Shown here: positions 11,528-23,063 of the stretch, in pieces
Numbering within the stretch: the stretch's first letter is position 1
How the letters are laid out: each line of letters opens with the position of its first letter
Origin: Vigna angularis
Lineage: Eukaryota; Streptophyta; Magnoliopsida; Fabales; Fabaceae
Length of the DNA stretch: 64,000 bases
NCBI RefSeq assembly: GCF_016808095.1
Contig: NC_068974.1
Location: 40,462,590 to 40,526,589 of the forward strand
Direction of reading: 5' to 3'
Notes under the pieces: generated by a model
The model's database searches: none
What the model was told of the DNA's origin: nothing
What the model saw: the letters and a program-made list of their open reading frames with translations, nothing else
Position numbers and translations under genes: made by a program

Positions 11528-14495
11528 ATGAATAACAATACGTGTTATGCCATAGCAATCCCAGCTATGGTGGTGCTTTTGCTGGCTATGTGTGAAGCCA
11601 CTTCAGGGTTAACACAAGCTGATGCTCTTCTTAGGTGGAAACAAAGTCTACCTGATCAACCCATTCTGGAGTCGTGGGTGATCAACTCCACTGCAACAAC
11701 TCAAACTCCATGTTCATGGCGAGGTATCACGTGTGATTCCCAAGGCACTGTCACTGTCATAAACTTGGCTTATACTGGACTTGCAGGTACCCTTCAAAAT
11801 CTCAACTTGTCTGTTTTTCCAAACCTTCTTCGTCTTGATCTCAAAGTAAACAATCTCACTGGCACCATACCACAAAACATTGGGGTGCTCTCAAACCTCC
11901 AGTTTCTTGACCTTTCCACCAACTTTCTCAATGGCACTCTGCCTCTTTCCATTGCCAATCTGACTCAAGTTTTTGAGCTTGATGTGTCGAGAAATGATGT
12001 ATCAGGGGTATTAGACCCTTCCCTGTTTCCTGATGGATCAAACAGCCCCAAAAGTGGCCTCATTGGTATCAGGAACCTCCTCTTTCAGGACACCCTGCTG
12101 GGTGGCAGAATCCCAGATGAAATAGGGAACATTAGAAACCTGACTCTTCTAGCTCTTGATGGAAACAGCTTCGATGGCCCTATTCCGCCTTCTCTTGGCA
12201 ACTGCACGCATTTAAGCATTCTCAGAATGCCTCAAAACCAACTCTCAGGGCCAATACCTCCCAGTATCGGTAAATTAACCAATCTAACCGATGTTCGCTT
12301 TTTCTCCAACAACTTAAATGGTACTGTTCCCCCAGAATTAGGAAACTTGTCTTCCTTGATTGTGCTGCATCTTGCTGAGAACAACTTGGTTGGTGAGTTA
12401 CCACCAGAAGTGTGCAAAAGTGGGAAACTTGTAAATTTTAGTGCAGCCTTTAATAGTTTCACTGGCCCTATTCCAAGAAGCCTTAGAGACTGTCCATCCT
12501 TGTACAGGGTTCGACTTGAATACAACCGGCTGACAGGTTTTGCGGATCAGGATTTTGGAGTGTATCCCAACCTCACTTACATGGACTTCAGCTATAACAA
12601 GGTGGAAGGTGGTATTTCTGCAAATTGGGGTGCCTGCAAAAGCTTGCAATTTCTCAACATGGCTGGAAATAGAGTAAGTGGTTACATTCCAGGTGAGATT
12701 TTTCAGTTGGACCAACTACAAGAGCTCGACCTATCCTCCAACCAATTGTTAGCACAGATTCCACCACAGATAGGAAATTCCTCCAACTTGTACAACTTAA
12801 ATTTAAGTCACAACAATCTCTCTGGTGTGTTACCAGCAGAAATTGGAAAACTTTCCAGTTTGAGGTCCTTAGATCTGTCCATGAACGTGCTGTTCGGATC
12901 AATCCCAAAGCAGATAGGTGACCTCTCCTACTTGCAAAATTTAAATCTAAGCTACAACAAATTCAATGGCACAATCCCCTACCAAATTGGAAACCTGGCA
13001 GATTTACAATATTTTTTGGATTTGAGTTACAATTCTCTTTCAGGAGATATTCCCGGTGATATTGGCAGGCTTTCAAATTTGATAAGCTTGAATATCTCTC
13101 ACAACAATATTTCAGGTTCCATCCCTCACTCTCTAAGTGAAGTGCTGAGTTTGTCAGAAATCAACCTCTCCAACAATAATTTGGAGGGTCAAGTTCCCGA
13201 AGGTGGCATATTCAACTCTTCTTATTCCCTGGATTTGAGCAACAACAAAGATCTTTGTGGCCATATTCGAGGTTTGCGTCCTTGTAGTGTCTCTGTCTCC
13301 AAACCTGACGGTGGATCAAGTAAAAGAAACAAGGCTGTGATCACCATTGCAGCTTCCCTTGGAGGTGCTCTTTTTATTTCTCTGGTGTTAGTTGGGATTT
13401 TCTGCTTTAGCTACAAGAGAAAATCAAGAGCTCAAAGGCAAAGAAATTCGTTCAGTAGACTGAATCCATTTTCAATCTGGTACTTCAATGGGAGAGTTGT
13501 GTATAGAGACATAATTGAAGCTACCGAGAACTTTGATAGCCGATATTCCATTGGGGAAGGAGCACTGGGGAAAGTTTATAAAGCGGAGATGGCAGGAGGT
13601 GAAGTATTTGCTGTAAAAAAGTTGAAGTGTGATTCAGAGAACTTAGACTTTGAGAGAATAAAATCCTTTGAGAATGAGGTAAAAGCCATGACAGAAACAC
13701 GCCACAGAAACATCGTGAAGCTTTATGGATTTTGCTCTCAAGGGGTGCACACCTTTCTAATTTATGAGTACATGGACAGTGGAAACTTATCTGACATGCT
13801 TAGAGATGAAAAGGGAGCAATGAAACTGAATTGGCACAAAAGGGTTGAAATTATCAGAAATGTAGCAAGCGCTTTGTCTTACATGCACCATGATTGCGCT
13901 TCACCTTTAATTCACAGAGACATATCCAGCAAGAACGTTTTGCTGTCCCTCAATCTTTCAGCTCATGTCTCAGATTTTGGAACTGCCAGGTTTCTGAAAC
14001 CGGATTCTCCCATTTGGACATCATTTGCCGGCACATATGGTTATGCTGCTCCAGGTGAATGACTCAAACTCATTGTCTTATACTTTTGTTTGAAGTTGTC
14101 AGTTTTTGAACTCAAATCTCATTAATACTGTATTTTCTCGTTATATCCATCACTTGTTGACAAAATTGAGTAATCTTGACTGTGGTGCAGAGCTAGCTTA
14201 CACAATGGCAGTGAGTGAGAAATGTGATGTGTTCAGCTTTGGCGTTTTGGCTTTGGAGATTCTTACGGGAAAGCACCCTGGTGATATTGTTTCCTACATG
14301 CAAAATTGTAGTGAACAGAAAGTAAACATGAAAGAGATTTTAGACCCTCGTCTCTTGCCTCCTTCCAAGAAGCATTTGAAGCAAGTTGATTTGATTGCTA
14401 ACATAGCTCTTTCATGTTTAAAGACAAACCCTCAATCTAGACCAAGTATGCGAAGCATAGATCAGCTGCTTGAAATGGAGACTGCAAACTTATAA
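11528..14495 (+). CDS. MIK2-like LRR receptor kinase, copy 2
   Basis: Two exons, 11528-14054 and 14191-14495, give 943 aa; the intron is at the same place as in copy 1, within the APE motif. The frame is open from an upstream ATG at 11453 (968 aa). I prefer 11528 because it gives a length close to copy 1 (947 aa) and places the hydrophobic signal peptide ([11 protein letters not shown]) near the N-terminus. Domain order matches copy 1: signal peptide, LRRNT, about 20 LRRs, transmembrane segment near 13335-13400, and an RD kinase with [26 protein letters not shown] and AAPE. Over about 980 bp of the ectodomain it is almost identical to copy 1. The remaining LRRs, membrane segment and kinase are clearly diverged. 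Peptide gene 2 follows 1.3 kb downstream. Confidence 0.92.
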
Positions 14496-15752
14496 TAAGT
14501 TTTTTTTTTCTTTCTATGGAGATTTAAGAGACAACTTGTTATAAATTAGAGTGGTTTTATATGTGAGTTGTGCTTTGAATAATTCGTGGCTTATATAAGG
14601 TAAAGTTTTAGCTTGTTTAACGAATCTGAGAAGATGCAGAGAAAGTGTGGATTAAACTATAGTTTGGTTTGAGTTTTAGACTTACATGTTTATTCAGATA
14701 CAAGTAGACGTAGATTGTTGATTATCCGCAAATAGGCAAACTGATCTCAAAGTCAAATAAGTTTGAAGAAATTTAAACTTATCATCTCCAATGTTGCTTT
14801 CTCAAGGGAAAAAAAGAAATATCAAAGTGAAAAAGTCAAAATCTAACCAAAAACTTGTTCATATTGTAGTGAAGAATGGATTGCGAAATTTCTTAAATTA
14901 AATTTAAAATAAAACTTATATCTTACATTAATCATTATATTTCCTTAACTAATTATACAATAAATGAAAAGATAAAAACATGAAAAATCTAATCATATCT
15001 AATAGCATGTTATATAATTTCTTACTCAACTTTAGACTAATCTCTAATTTAAACTAAAAATCAAATTTAATAGAAATTCATTCTAATTTGACTTATACGT
15101 AATCCCTAAATATGTAAGGTTGACTTGCTTGTTACTATCAATGTCATAATAATTAGTCTAGATAAATACAAGATACGCTATTATACTACATACTAGTGAA
15201 AGTAAACTAATTATTATTAAATAAACCTTGAGTCTGTATTATACGAAGTTGTTAATTATACATGTCATTAAACAAGTACCCACATTATATGCTTTGCATG
15301 AACTAATTATACAAATTTGGTTTAATTTATAACAATCTTAATTCTAACATTTAAAAAGATGTTATGCTAACAACTCTTCCAGAAGACTAAATCCAGAAAA
15401 GATAGTATTACATAAGAGAATGTTGGATACAAACAAAGTTTCACATCGAATAAAATACAAAATATACATGGGTCTATATACATATAAGATACATTCTTAG
15501 TAAGAAGTCTTTTGGAATGGTATCAAAAGCAAATCCTTGACAACTTAATGTAAAGTGGACAATATCTTAATAATAGAAAGATTACACGGAAGTAATCTAA
15601 TGCACACAAATTTCGCTGCATTAGCTTATTACTACGAACTGACACAAGAAAAAATTGACAAAGTTTGATACAGCAAAGTCAAAAACCGCGTCTAAATAAT
15701 ATATATATATATATAGTTGAAAAGTAAAAAGAAAGACCAGAATTTTGTGGCT
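14496..15752. other. Spacer between receptor kinase 2 and peptide gene 2
   Basis: Receptor 3' UTR and AT-rich sequence with no gene seen. A W-box core in CAAAGTCAA (15674-15682) lies about 70 bases upstream of the peptide-gene TATA box; the same nine bases occur upstream of peptide gene 1. Confidence 0.55.
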
Positions 15753-15759
15753 TATAAAA
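15753..15759 (+). promoter_or_regulatory. Probable TATA box of peptide gene 2
   Basis: TATAAAA, only 4 bases before an ATG at 15763 but 52 bases before the ATG at 15811. If it is the real TATA box, the first ATG would lie upstream of the transcription start, which favours 15811. Confidence 0.5.
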
Positions 15760-15810
15760 AAGATGGTACCGAAGCAAAGATTAGGAAATAGCAGAAAGCA
15801 AGGAAGCTTG

Positions 15811-16156
15811 ATGGGTTCTAAGAACAGTATCTGTGTGGTTCTTTTTCTTTGTTTGATTTTCAGTTATTCTACCAAAAGAATATCAGCAGCAAATAAGCTT
15901 GGTGTTTCTGCTGCTGCTTCTGAACAGAATGCAGGTAAGTGGTGATGAACCTCTCCATCTTTTCTTAACCTTTTCTTGATTTGAATACACACACGTATGA
16001 AGAAATAAAATGTCATATGTTGTAGGATCAGATGAGATGAGTGAGAGTAGGAAACTCCTTGGAACGGGTCAAAAACAGCGTCCAAAATGTACGGTCAAAC
16101 AGGGGCAAGAAGAAGGTCACTCCAAGGATAAACCAATTTGCCACAATTATCTCTGA
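15811..16156 (+). CDS. Small secreted two-cysteine peptide ending CHNYL, copy 2
   Basis: Two exons, 15811-15934 and 16026-16156, encode 84 aa; an upstream in-frame ATG at 15763 would give 100 aa. The 15811 start is chosen because MGSK aligns with MASK of copy 1 and because a TATA box sits at 15753. A signal peptide covers about residues 1-27. The intron is phase 1 in a Gly codon, exactly as in copy 1, and exon 2 opens with GSDE as copy 1 opens with GSDD. SESRK lies at 47-51, Cys63 follows, and the protein ends Cys80-His-Asn-Tyr-Leu; 16 residues separate the cysteines. The middle differs strongly from copy 1 in length and sequence. It lies downstream of receptor kinase 2 on the same strand. 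I do not recognise a named family; apoplastic peptide ligand is the inferred role. Confidence 0.76.
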
Positions 16157-18050
16157 TCTCTCATGCGTTCTACTTTTATGGATTAAGTGCAGAAACAATG
16201 CAAAATATCAATAAAAAATGAGATATTGTTTCATGCATTTTCTCTTTTCTGTAATTTCATATAAGCTCAAAGTTAAACCTTATATTGTAAGCTTTTGTCT
16301 ATTTAATTCATGCTTTTTTTTACCAATGATTTATTTGTGAGAGATTATAAATGGGATCTCAATCTAATTCACACTTTAGATTGATATAAATTTAGATGGA
16401 TGTTTTTTCCACGGTTCAATTAGGAGGAGATTAAATAAATATGAGAATTCATATAAAAAATTTATACCACTTCTAACTCAAAATCAATTTAATGTTGTTA
16501 TTGAACTTAACCTTATATTTAGATTATTTTCAATCTCTTTCACAAGAGTAAATCTCTTATATGGTATATTTACCCTCTTAAATGTATGATAAATTTTACT
16601 TGTATACTTGATATTGTGTTTTGTTATTATTATTGTCACAACAATCAATCACTAAAACGAAACAAAATCTTTAATACTCCTTTCTTTCGAATAAAAATTC
16701 ATTAAGAAAAAATTAAATAAATGTAATCTAATCCATTCTTTCAACATTTTCAACCAAAACTTTAAAATAATAAATTTATAATTTTTTTCTTATAAAATAT
16801 TTAACTCTTATTTTTATCTAACTCGAACTTACAATTATATCTTCAATCATCTTTGTTTTAATATTAATACATTCTCTTCGAATGAAAATATGTATACGAT
16901 GTAATAACATTTCTCACAACCCTTAAAAACAATTCATGAGATTCAATAAATGTAAAAGACTTGTTAATTCTTATGTCAACATATAATTTGTTTAACTTAG
17001 ATAATATTTCAAATTTTTTAATATATTTCTATATAATTTTTAACTACCTTTTTCAATTTTGTTTTGGATGTAAGTAAATAACAACTTTGAACAAATAAAA
17101 ATGTGTGAAATTTTTTGTCTATTAGCTATTCAAAAGTTATACATATTTCAATTAAGTTGCTTTTTATTAATTTATTTAGACGATATAGTTGTTATCTTAA
17201 GTCTTATTTTGTTCTCCCATAAAAAATATGAGATTTTGTGATTTATATATAAAACAAAATTAATGTAAAACGACAATTTTATTATTTAATGTTATTTTAT
17301 ATTAGTCAAAATAGATGATAAAATAAGATAAATTTGAATTTTTTCACCCAACAAAAAATTAAATGTCAAAAACTAAATTAAAAGATATAAATATTCAGAA
17401 TACTTAAGATATCAAGTTAAAATTTAATTGAACCTAATATTTTTAGCATGGCTCCAAAACTTTCACTTGAGAGAAAATATTTACTTTCCATTATTTTTTA
17501 ATTTTAAAACAAATAATCAAATGGTAAAAATATTAATTTTTAAATCAGTATTAGAAGTTTTAGTATTTTGTTTTATTTCTTCCAATTTTCATTCTCTTAA
17601 GTGAAAGAGAAAGTTTCCCATTTCTATTACTCATATTCTGAATGAATCACGATCTAGTGAGCTGGTGCTAAACTTTAACACATAAGTAGTATTAAGATTC
17701 CTTTTAAGTACACTCTAAAATTAATTAAAATATAATAAGTAATATTATTATTTATTAGATTATCTTGTAAGACAATAGTACCTAACAAAAAATATTTATT
17801 TTAAGAATTTGGAAAATGTAAGAAGAAAATATATATATATATATATTAGAAAGATTGTAACTAAAAAAAAAAATTTAAATATTTCTTTTCTAATATTTAT
17901 ATATTGCATAAGACTTAACATGTACACTTATACAAAAAAGAAATACAGTGAAGTTCATAATGATTGAAAGCAAAGATGATACGAGAAAACAAAAAAAAAT
18001 ATTTTAATAAATTAAATAATATTATTATATTTAAATTTCTAAATAAAGAG

Positions 18051-18053
<3 letters not shown>

Positions 18054-18134
<81 letters not shown>
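18054..18134. repeat. Compound (AT)n(GT)n microsatellite
   Basis: About 57 bases of AT repeat pass directly into about 24 bases of GT repeat. Confidence 0.95.
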
Positions 18135-20471
18135 ATTAATATTGCAGTAGGCTCATTATTTGTTTTGGTCCAGTCTACCGGCCCATTAGAAAATCAAGAA
18201 TTCCGGCCGTTGAAAGTTGAAACTAGGGATATTATTAAGTATTTTTTGTCCACAAATGATAAATGGGATTTGAAAAATTAAAGAGTTTAATATCAGAAGT
18301 TAAAATTTATCTACTCTTATTTTCTTTCCATAATAAATCTTGTGGTTTAAAAAAAAATATTATTTTAGTAAAAACTTGAGTATCCAAAAACAAATATAAA
18401 TATAAAGAGTGAATAACCCAATTAAGATTAAGAATACTTCATGTTAGAAAATTCAAGTATCTTATATTTCAGAGTATATTTTCTATTTATAAATAAAGTG
18501 GTTATAAATTATATATTTTTCAATTAAAACATATAATAGTTTAGTTATAAAATATAAATATAATAATAAAGTATAAATTTATTTATTTTTTACTAAAATA
18601 TATTTTATATTACTGTTAATTAAATCAAAATATCTTATAAGACTTAAGTTAAATTCCTTCATGATCTTATAGGCTTTGGATTAGTCTTTAAACGTTTTAT
18701 TGATATTTAAGTATTGAATCAAATCTCATACGACTAGGACTGTACAATTACTATTACATAAAAATTTAATATTTCTAGCTAAATTAATTAATTATCTTAC
18801 GTGTGTGTCTAGGTATTATTTAAGGAAAAATGATAAACTAATAAAATGACGCAATTAGTTTAAAACATTAAAAGTCATGCAATATGGTCCCTCAAATATT
18901 CAAAAATATTCTTTAAATTAGTCTCTCAATATTAATAAATATATTGCTTATTAAATTGATGGATGTGATACTTTAGAAATTAAATTAATGAGTTATTAGA
19001 ATTTAATAAGCAATAATCAATCTCTTGTATACCACTCAATAATGTTTGCTATAGCTTATTAATCAATGAATAGAAATTGTAATTAGGGCGAAATACGACT
19101 TTTTCAAAGTGGGTTTAATATTATTTCCCTTTTCACTGAAGTTTGAAATGGTTGGATACTTTTAATAAATTTTCAGTCTTTATCATATGAAATTATGTTA
19201 CGTTATTAAATCTAGTACATCTTCAAATAAATTAACATATCTATTATACATTATTTTAATTAACAACATTGTGGTTGTCATTTATGACATCCATTGACTT
19301 CACAAATTATTACAAACTTTTCAACCATCACATATATTCCTACATATTCACTATTTACGTAATATATAATTCAGACTTTTTATTTTGAGAAAAAAAATCT
19401 AGACTAATATAATCTTGAAGAATGCAATAATTTCTTGATTATCTAGCTTCTTCGGACGTAATACAAATTTTTTATTGTTTAATGTAGTTTTTATTTTAAT
19501 AAATTATGTTAAGTTTAGTATTTTTAATGATGCTGCCTAAATTGATAGTGAAAGATTAATAGTGTGGGTCATGTATTAGTTTTTGATTTTTTGAATTTTT
19601 TTCTTAATTTATAAGAAAGTTGTTGACATGTCAAATTAACATTATTATGCAAGTCATTATGTCTAGTAAATGTGACGTATTAAATTTTATTCATTTAATT
19701 TTAAATTTTGTTAATTTTATTTCATTCAGACATAAGTATTTAAGCCAATTATTATATTGATATCAATATGAGTGTAAAAGTTTAACCAACCTCGACAATA
19801 AATGACACAGTAAACGAAAATTTTGATTAAGTCTCAAAGTATTTTGATATTACATTAAAATAGTAAAATTTAAGTTTACATGTTACTTAATGAATAGAGT
19901 AAAAAAATATTAAATTGATTATTCATGTAATTAACGTATGATTATGATGATAATCTCACAACTCCAATCGAAAAGCTTTAACAGCTGTCCTTGATTATAT
20001 GCTGAAATTGAGAACGAATATCATTGCGAGGAGGCAAAGAGTCAAAGATTACAGAAACTAACAGTGTTCTGAAACAAATCAAGAACAAAAGTACAAAGAT
20101 CGATATGATGATGATGAATATATCCAAACACGATTTACAGTATCAAGCAAATATCAATAAGAAATTTACTAAGGGATTTATCTTGTCACATATACGCCCT
20201 AACACACTACCCAATGCACGTGCCACGAATCATCAAAAACATCATATGACGGTGTACACCGACACAAGTACATTTATTTCGTACACTATCAAACATAATT
20301 TCCTTCTAATAATAACTATTATATACTTTATTCTAATTTTTCTCTTCAATCAAACTCAATTTTACTTACTTAGATTTTAGATTTCCAATCTTCATATATG
20401 ATTACGAGATTCTGTTCTCTGTTGGAATTAACCAAAAAAATAATATATTTAGGGTTTGAAATTTTGCAGGG

Positions 20472-20508
20472 CACAGCTCAGAGCTGTGGGTCATATAGCC
20501 CTCCACAG
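20472..20508. repeat. Nested short palindromes
   Basis: CACAGCTC-A-GAGCTGTG is a perfect 8-bp inverted repeat with a one-base loop. It overlaps a second stem, CTGTGG ... CCACAG. The block lies in an otherwise AT-rich, gene-free stretch and follows an acceptor-like TTTTGCAG. Confidence 0.5.
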
Positions 20509-21823
20509 AGATTTTGCCACCAAAGGAAGGTGATGCCATTAATAAAGATAGATTTTTGGAGAAAAATTAGGTCAACGGAGATGTTGACTTGGATGATAAA
20601 TGATTAGTATAAGGGTTGACTATGGATATATTAAAGAAAATGTTGAAAGAAAAGTTGTAGTGAGGAAGAACAAAATCTTTGGTCTCACATGACATGATTT
20701 TAACAACTATTGTGACGGTGTTCTTAGTATTCTTAATCTTTGTTTTCCACGTACCACGGAACACATAACCTCAAAATATATCATTCAATCTACCTTTTAT
20801 CTCTTTCTCTAACGCCTTCTTTTTGTGGTTAAAATGTTAAATTATCCAAATGGTTAATATGAATTTCATGTGTGTTGTTGTGATGTGATCATAAAAATAG
20901 CTTCCACTCGTTGATTAATTATAGTTTTGCATGCAAATGTATGATTTGAGTTGACCTGTATTTCTTTTTATTATTTTTCTTTTGGGTTTATTTGTTTAAG
21001 TTAATGTTTTGATTTTCTCCATGTAAAACATTTTTTTTAGTCTCTCTAAAGTTAAAAGCATTTTTGTAGTATTTTGTAACACTCTAACTAATGAAAAACC
21101 ACATTATATATAATGCATAGATTTTAATGAAAATAAAAAATAATGATTTTTTATTTTAAAGGGATTAAAACAAATAAAAAATAACGAATACAAAAATTAA
21201 AGCTTTAAAGGGTTTTGAAAACAAATAAATAATTTACGAAAACCAAAATTAAAATCCATTCATTTTAATGGGCGGAAACATATTTCATTCAATAATTAAT
21301 TTTCAAAAGGCTATCACACATTGACCTATAGGAAAATTTAAATTTTTTATATAAAGTGTTATATTAAAACTTTGCTGACTTGTATAAAAAGACACATAAT
21401 CCTAAGCCTAATTTGAAAATTTCAATTTGTAAGTTATCTTTATTAAAATATACAGTATAACATATGTTCATATTTTTTCTGTTGCCAAACATATAGCTAG
21501 CTTTGTAGTCTTTAAATAATTGTATCAACTTAATCAGTTGACACATTAAATAGTTATTACATACTTAAAATATAATAATCTCCACCTATAACTTTCTTGA
21601 AATACTTCTAAATTTTTCAGTGTTATCATTATAGATCACTTTAAGTAATTATTATTATAGATAATTAAGAAAAAACACAAGATTTTAAATGTGTTTAGCT
21701 ATGAATAAATTGTGATAATGATACATATATACGACGACCATTCTTATTTAAATTTTACAATAGTATATTCACTGAATTAATAATCAAAGAAAAATTAAGA
21801 AAAATATTTTTTCACACTTAAAT

Positions 21824-22156
21824 ATTTTACATTTATTTGACATTATTTTTACTTTTTTTTTTACTTTTTTTTTCATAAAAAAATATAAAAATTTACATTT
21901 ATATGATCATTTTACTTTTTATTGTGTGTCAAATGAATGTAAAAGTGTGTCATAGTATCATTACTCAAACATTAATTGTGCCAATCCAAGGATCATAGAG
22001 TTTTAACTTCGAAAAATGATACTTTGGCACACATGATTTTTTTACATTCATTTGACAATATCCTTCCTTACTTTTTACTCTTTTTTTTTTTAAATTACAA
22101 AAATTTATTTTTTTAAGATATTTTATCAAGATATGTAAAATGAATGTCAATGTATG
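21824..22156. repeat. MITE-like cluster of alternating inverted repeats
   Basis: A motif close to TTTACATTCATTTGACA occurs four times in alternating orientation: 21824-21843 (+), 21927-21945 (-), about 22040-22057 (+) and 22134-22150 (-). The two central copies extend into longer arms (21927-21963 against about 22012-22057) that pair with few mismatches. This is the fold-back structure of non-autonomous DNA transposons. Family and target-site duplication are not resolved. Confidence 0.6.
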
Positions 22157-22984
22157 CTACCCTTACTGATTGACTTGATATATAATGTGGCTAAGGGTAT
22201 ATGAGAAAGTGTCTTTGAAGAGAACGAAGACCAATGTTAACTGAAAGAAACAATTTCATTCAAGCATGTTCGAGATAGTGCTAAGCAACAGAAACATATA
22301 TAAATCTCAATGCAGTTTTATATTTTCTCAGGAAAGTCAACTCTACCAGAGATTATGTATAAAACGAAGTTTGAAAGCGACGGATGAAAGAAAAAACGTC
22401 TGTGTCATGAAAAAAGCTGTGTGAGTGAATTAAAAATATGGTATGGTTTGACAATTTTGTATGTCAAAAGATAGTTTATTTCTTCAACATATTGGTTGGC
22501 CACAAAAGCCACCATTGAAGAAAGTTGAGTTTCATGCACCCACAGCCCCACAGGGTAGAACATCGCATTTAATGGTTTTAATTATTATCAAAATTATGCA
22601 TTGCAGAGAAGACTTTGGGTATTTTGATGATAATCAAATTGTTGAAGTGCCAACTCAGTGACCGACCCTCAGAGTTCAGAGTATGCACGTTATTATCTTT
22701 TGCATTATAAAAATATGAATATGGTATCAGCTTCCTATGAGAGATTAAGCTACTATAACTTCCTTTTGGAGGGTGGATTGGGTCATTAATAAAATCCCAA
22801 GAGACAGGGAAGATCACTCATGCTTTGATTTGCATTCTCAATAATTCATTTTAACTCTGAGACATCTGCTATCTCTTCAACAAATAATATATATTTGTGT
22901 ATTATATCATTAACTTAGATGTTCCTAAAGCCTTCAAACATAAACTATAAACTAAGTAGTTAGAATGGCTTGACCCTTAGAATC

Positions 22985-22993
22985 TATATATAT
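22985..22993 (+). promoter_or_regulatory. Probable TATA box of the aldo-keto reductase gene
   Basis: TATATATAG, about 70-80 bases upstream of the ATG at 23064, followed by a purine-rich leader. Confidence 0.45.
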
Positions 22994-23063
22994 AGCCAAA
23001 GTTGGAGACATTAGCATTGTGGCAAAAGTTAGAAAAACAGAAACACAGAAAAAGACAGACACA

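Larger units (their letters stand above)
16157..22984. other. Gene-poor AT-rich interval
   Basis: About 6.8 kb with no supported gene. It contains a compound AT/GT microsatellite, a MITE-like cluster of inverted repeats at about 21.8-22.2 kb, and a small GC-richer island with palindromes at about 20470-20560. Longer open frames here lack domains, coding-like composition and plausible splice structure. Confidence 0.55.

Noticed and set aside
11528..14495. Possibility that the second receptor is an assembly duplicate of the first
   Set aside because: The kinase, membrane segment, later LRRs, introns and flanks differ throughout, so it is a real paralogue; only the ectodomain tract needs long-read confirmation.
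20024..20380. 118-codon frame
   Set aside because: AT-rich, with a hydrophobic end of low complexity, no homology recognised and no promoter or splice context.
22461..22661. 66-codon frame upstream of the aldo-keto reductase
   Set aside because: No recognisable motif; it lies in the promoter region and coding character is weak.
23019..23063. Upstream extension of the aldo-keto reductase frame
   Set aside because: It has no ATG before 23064 (it begins at a non-ATG codon) and would add an atypical basic N-terminus.
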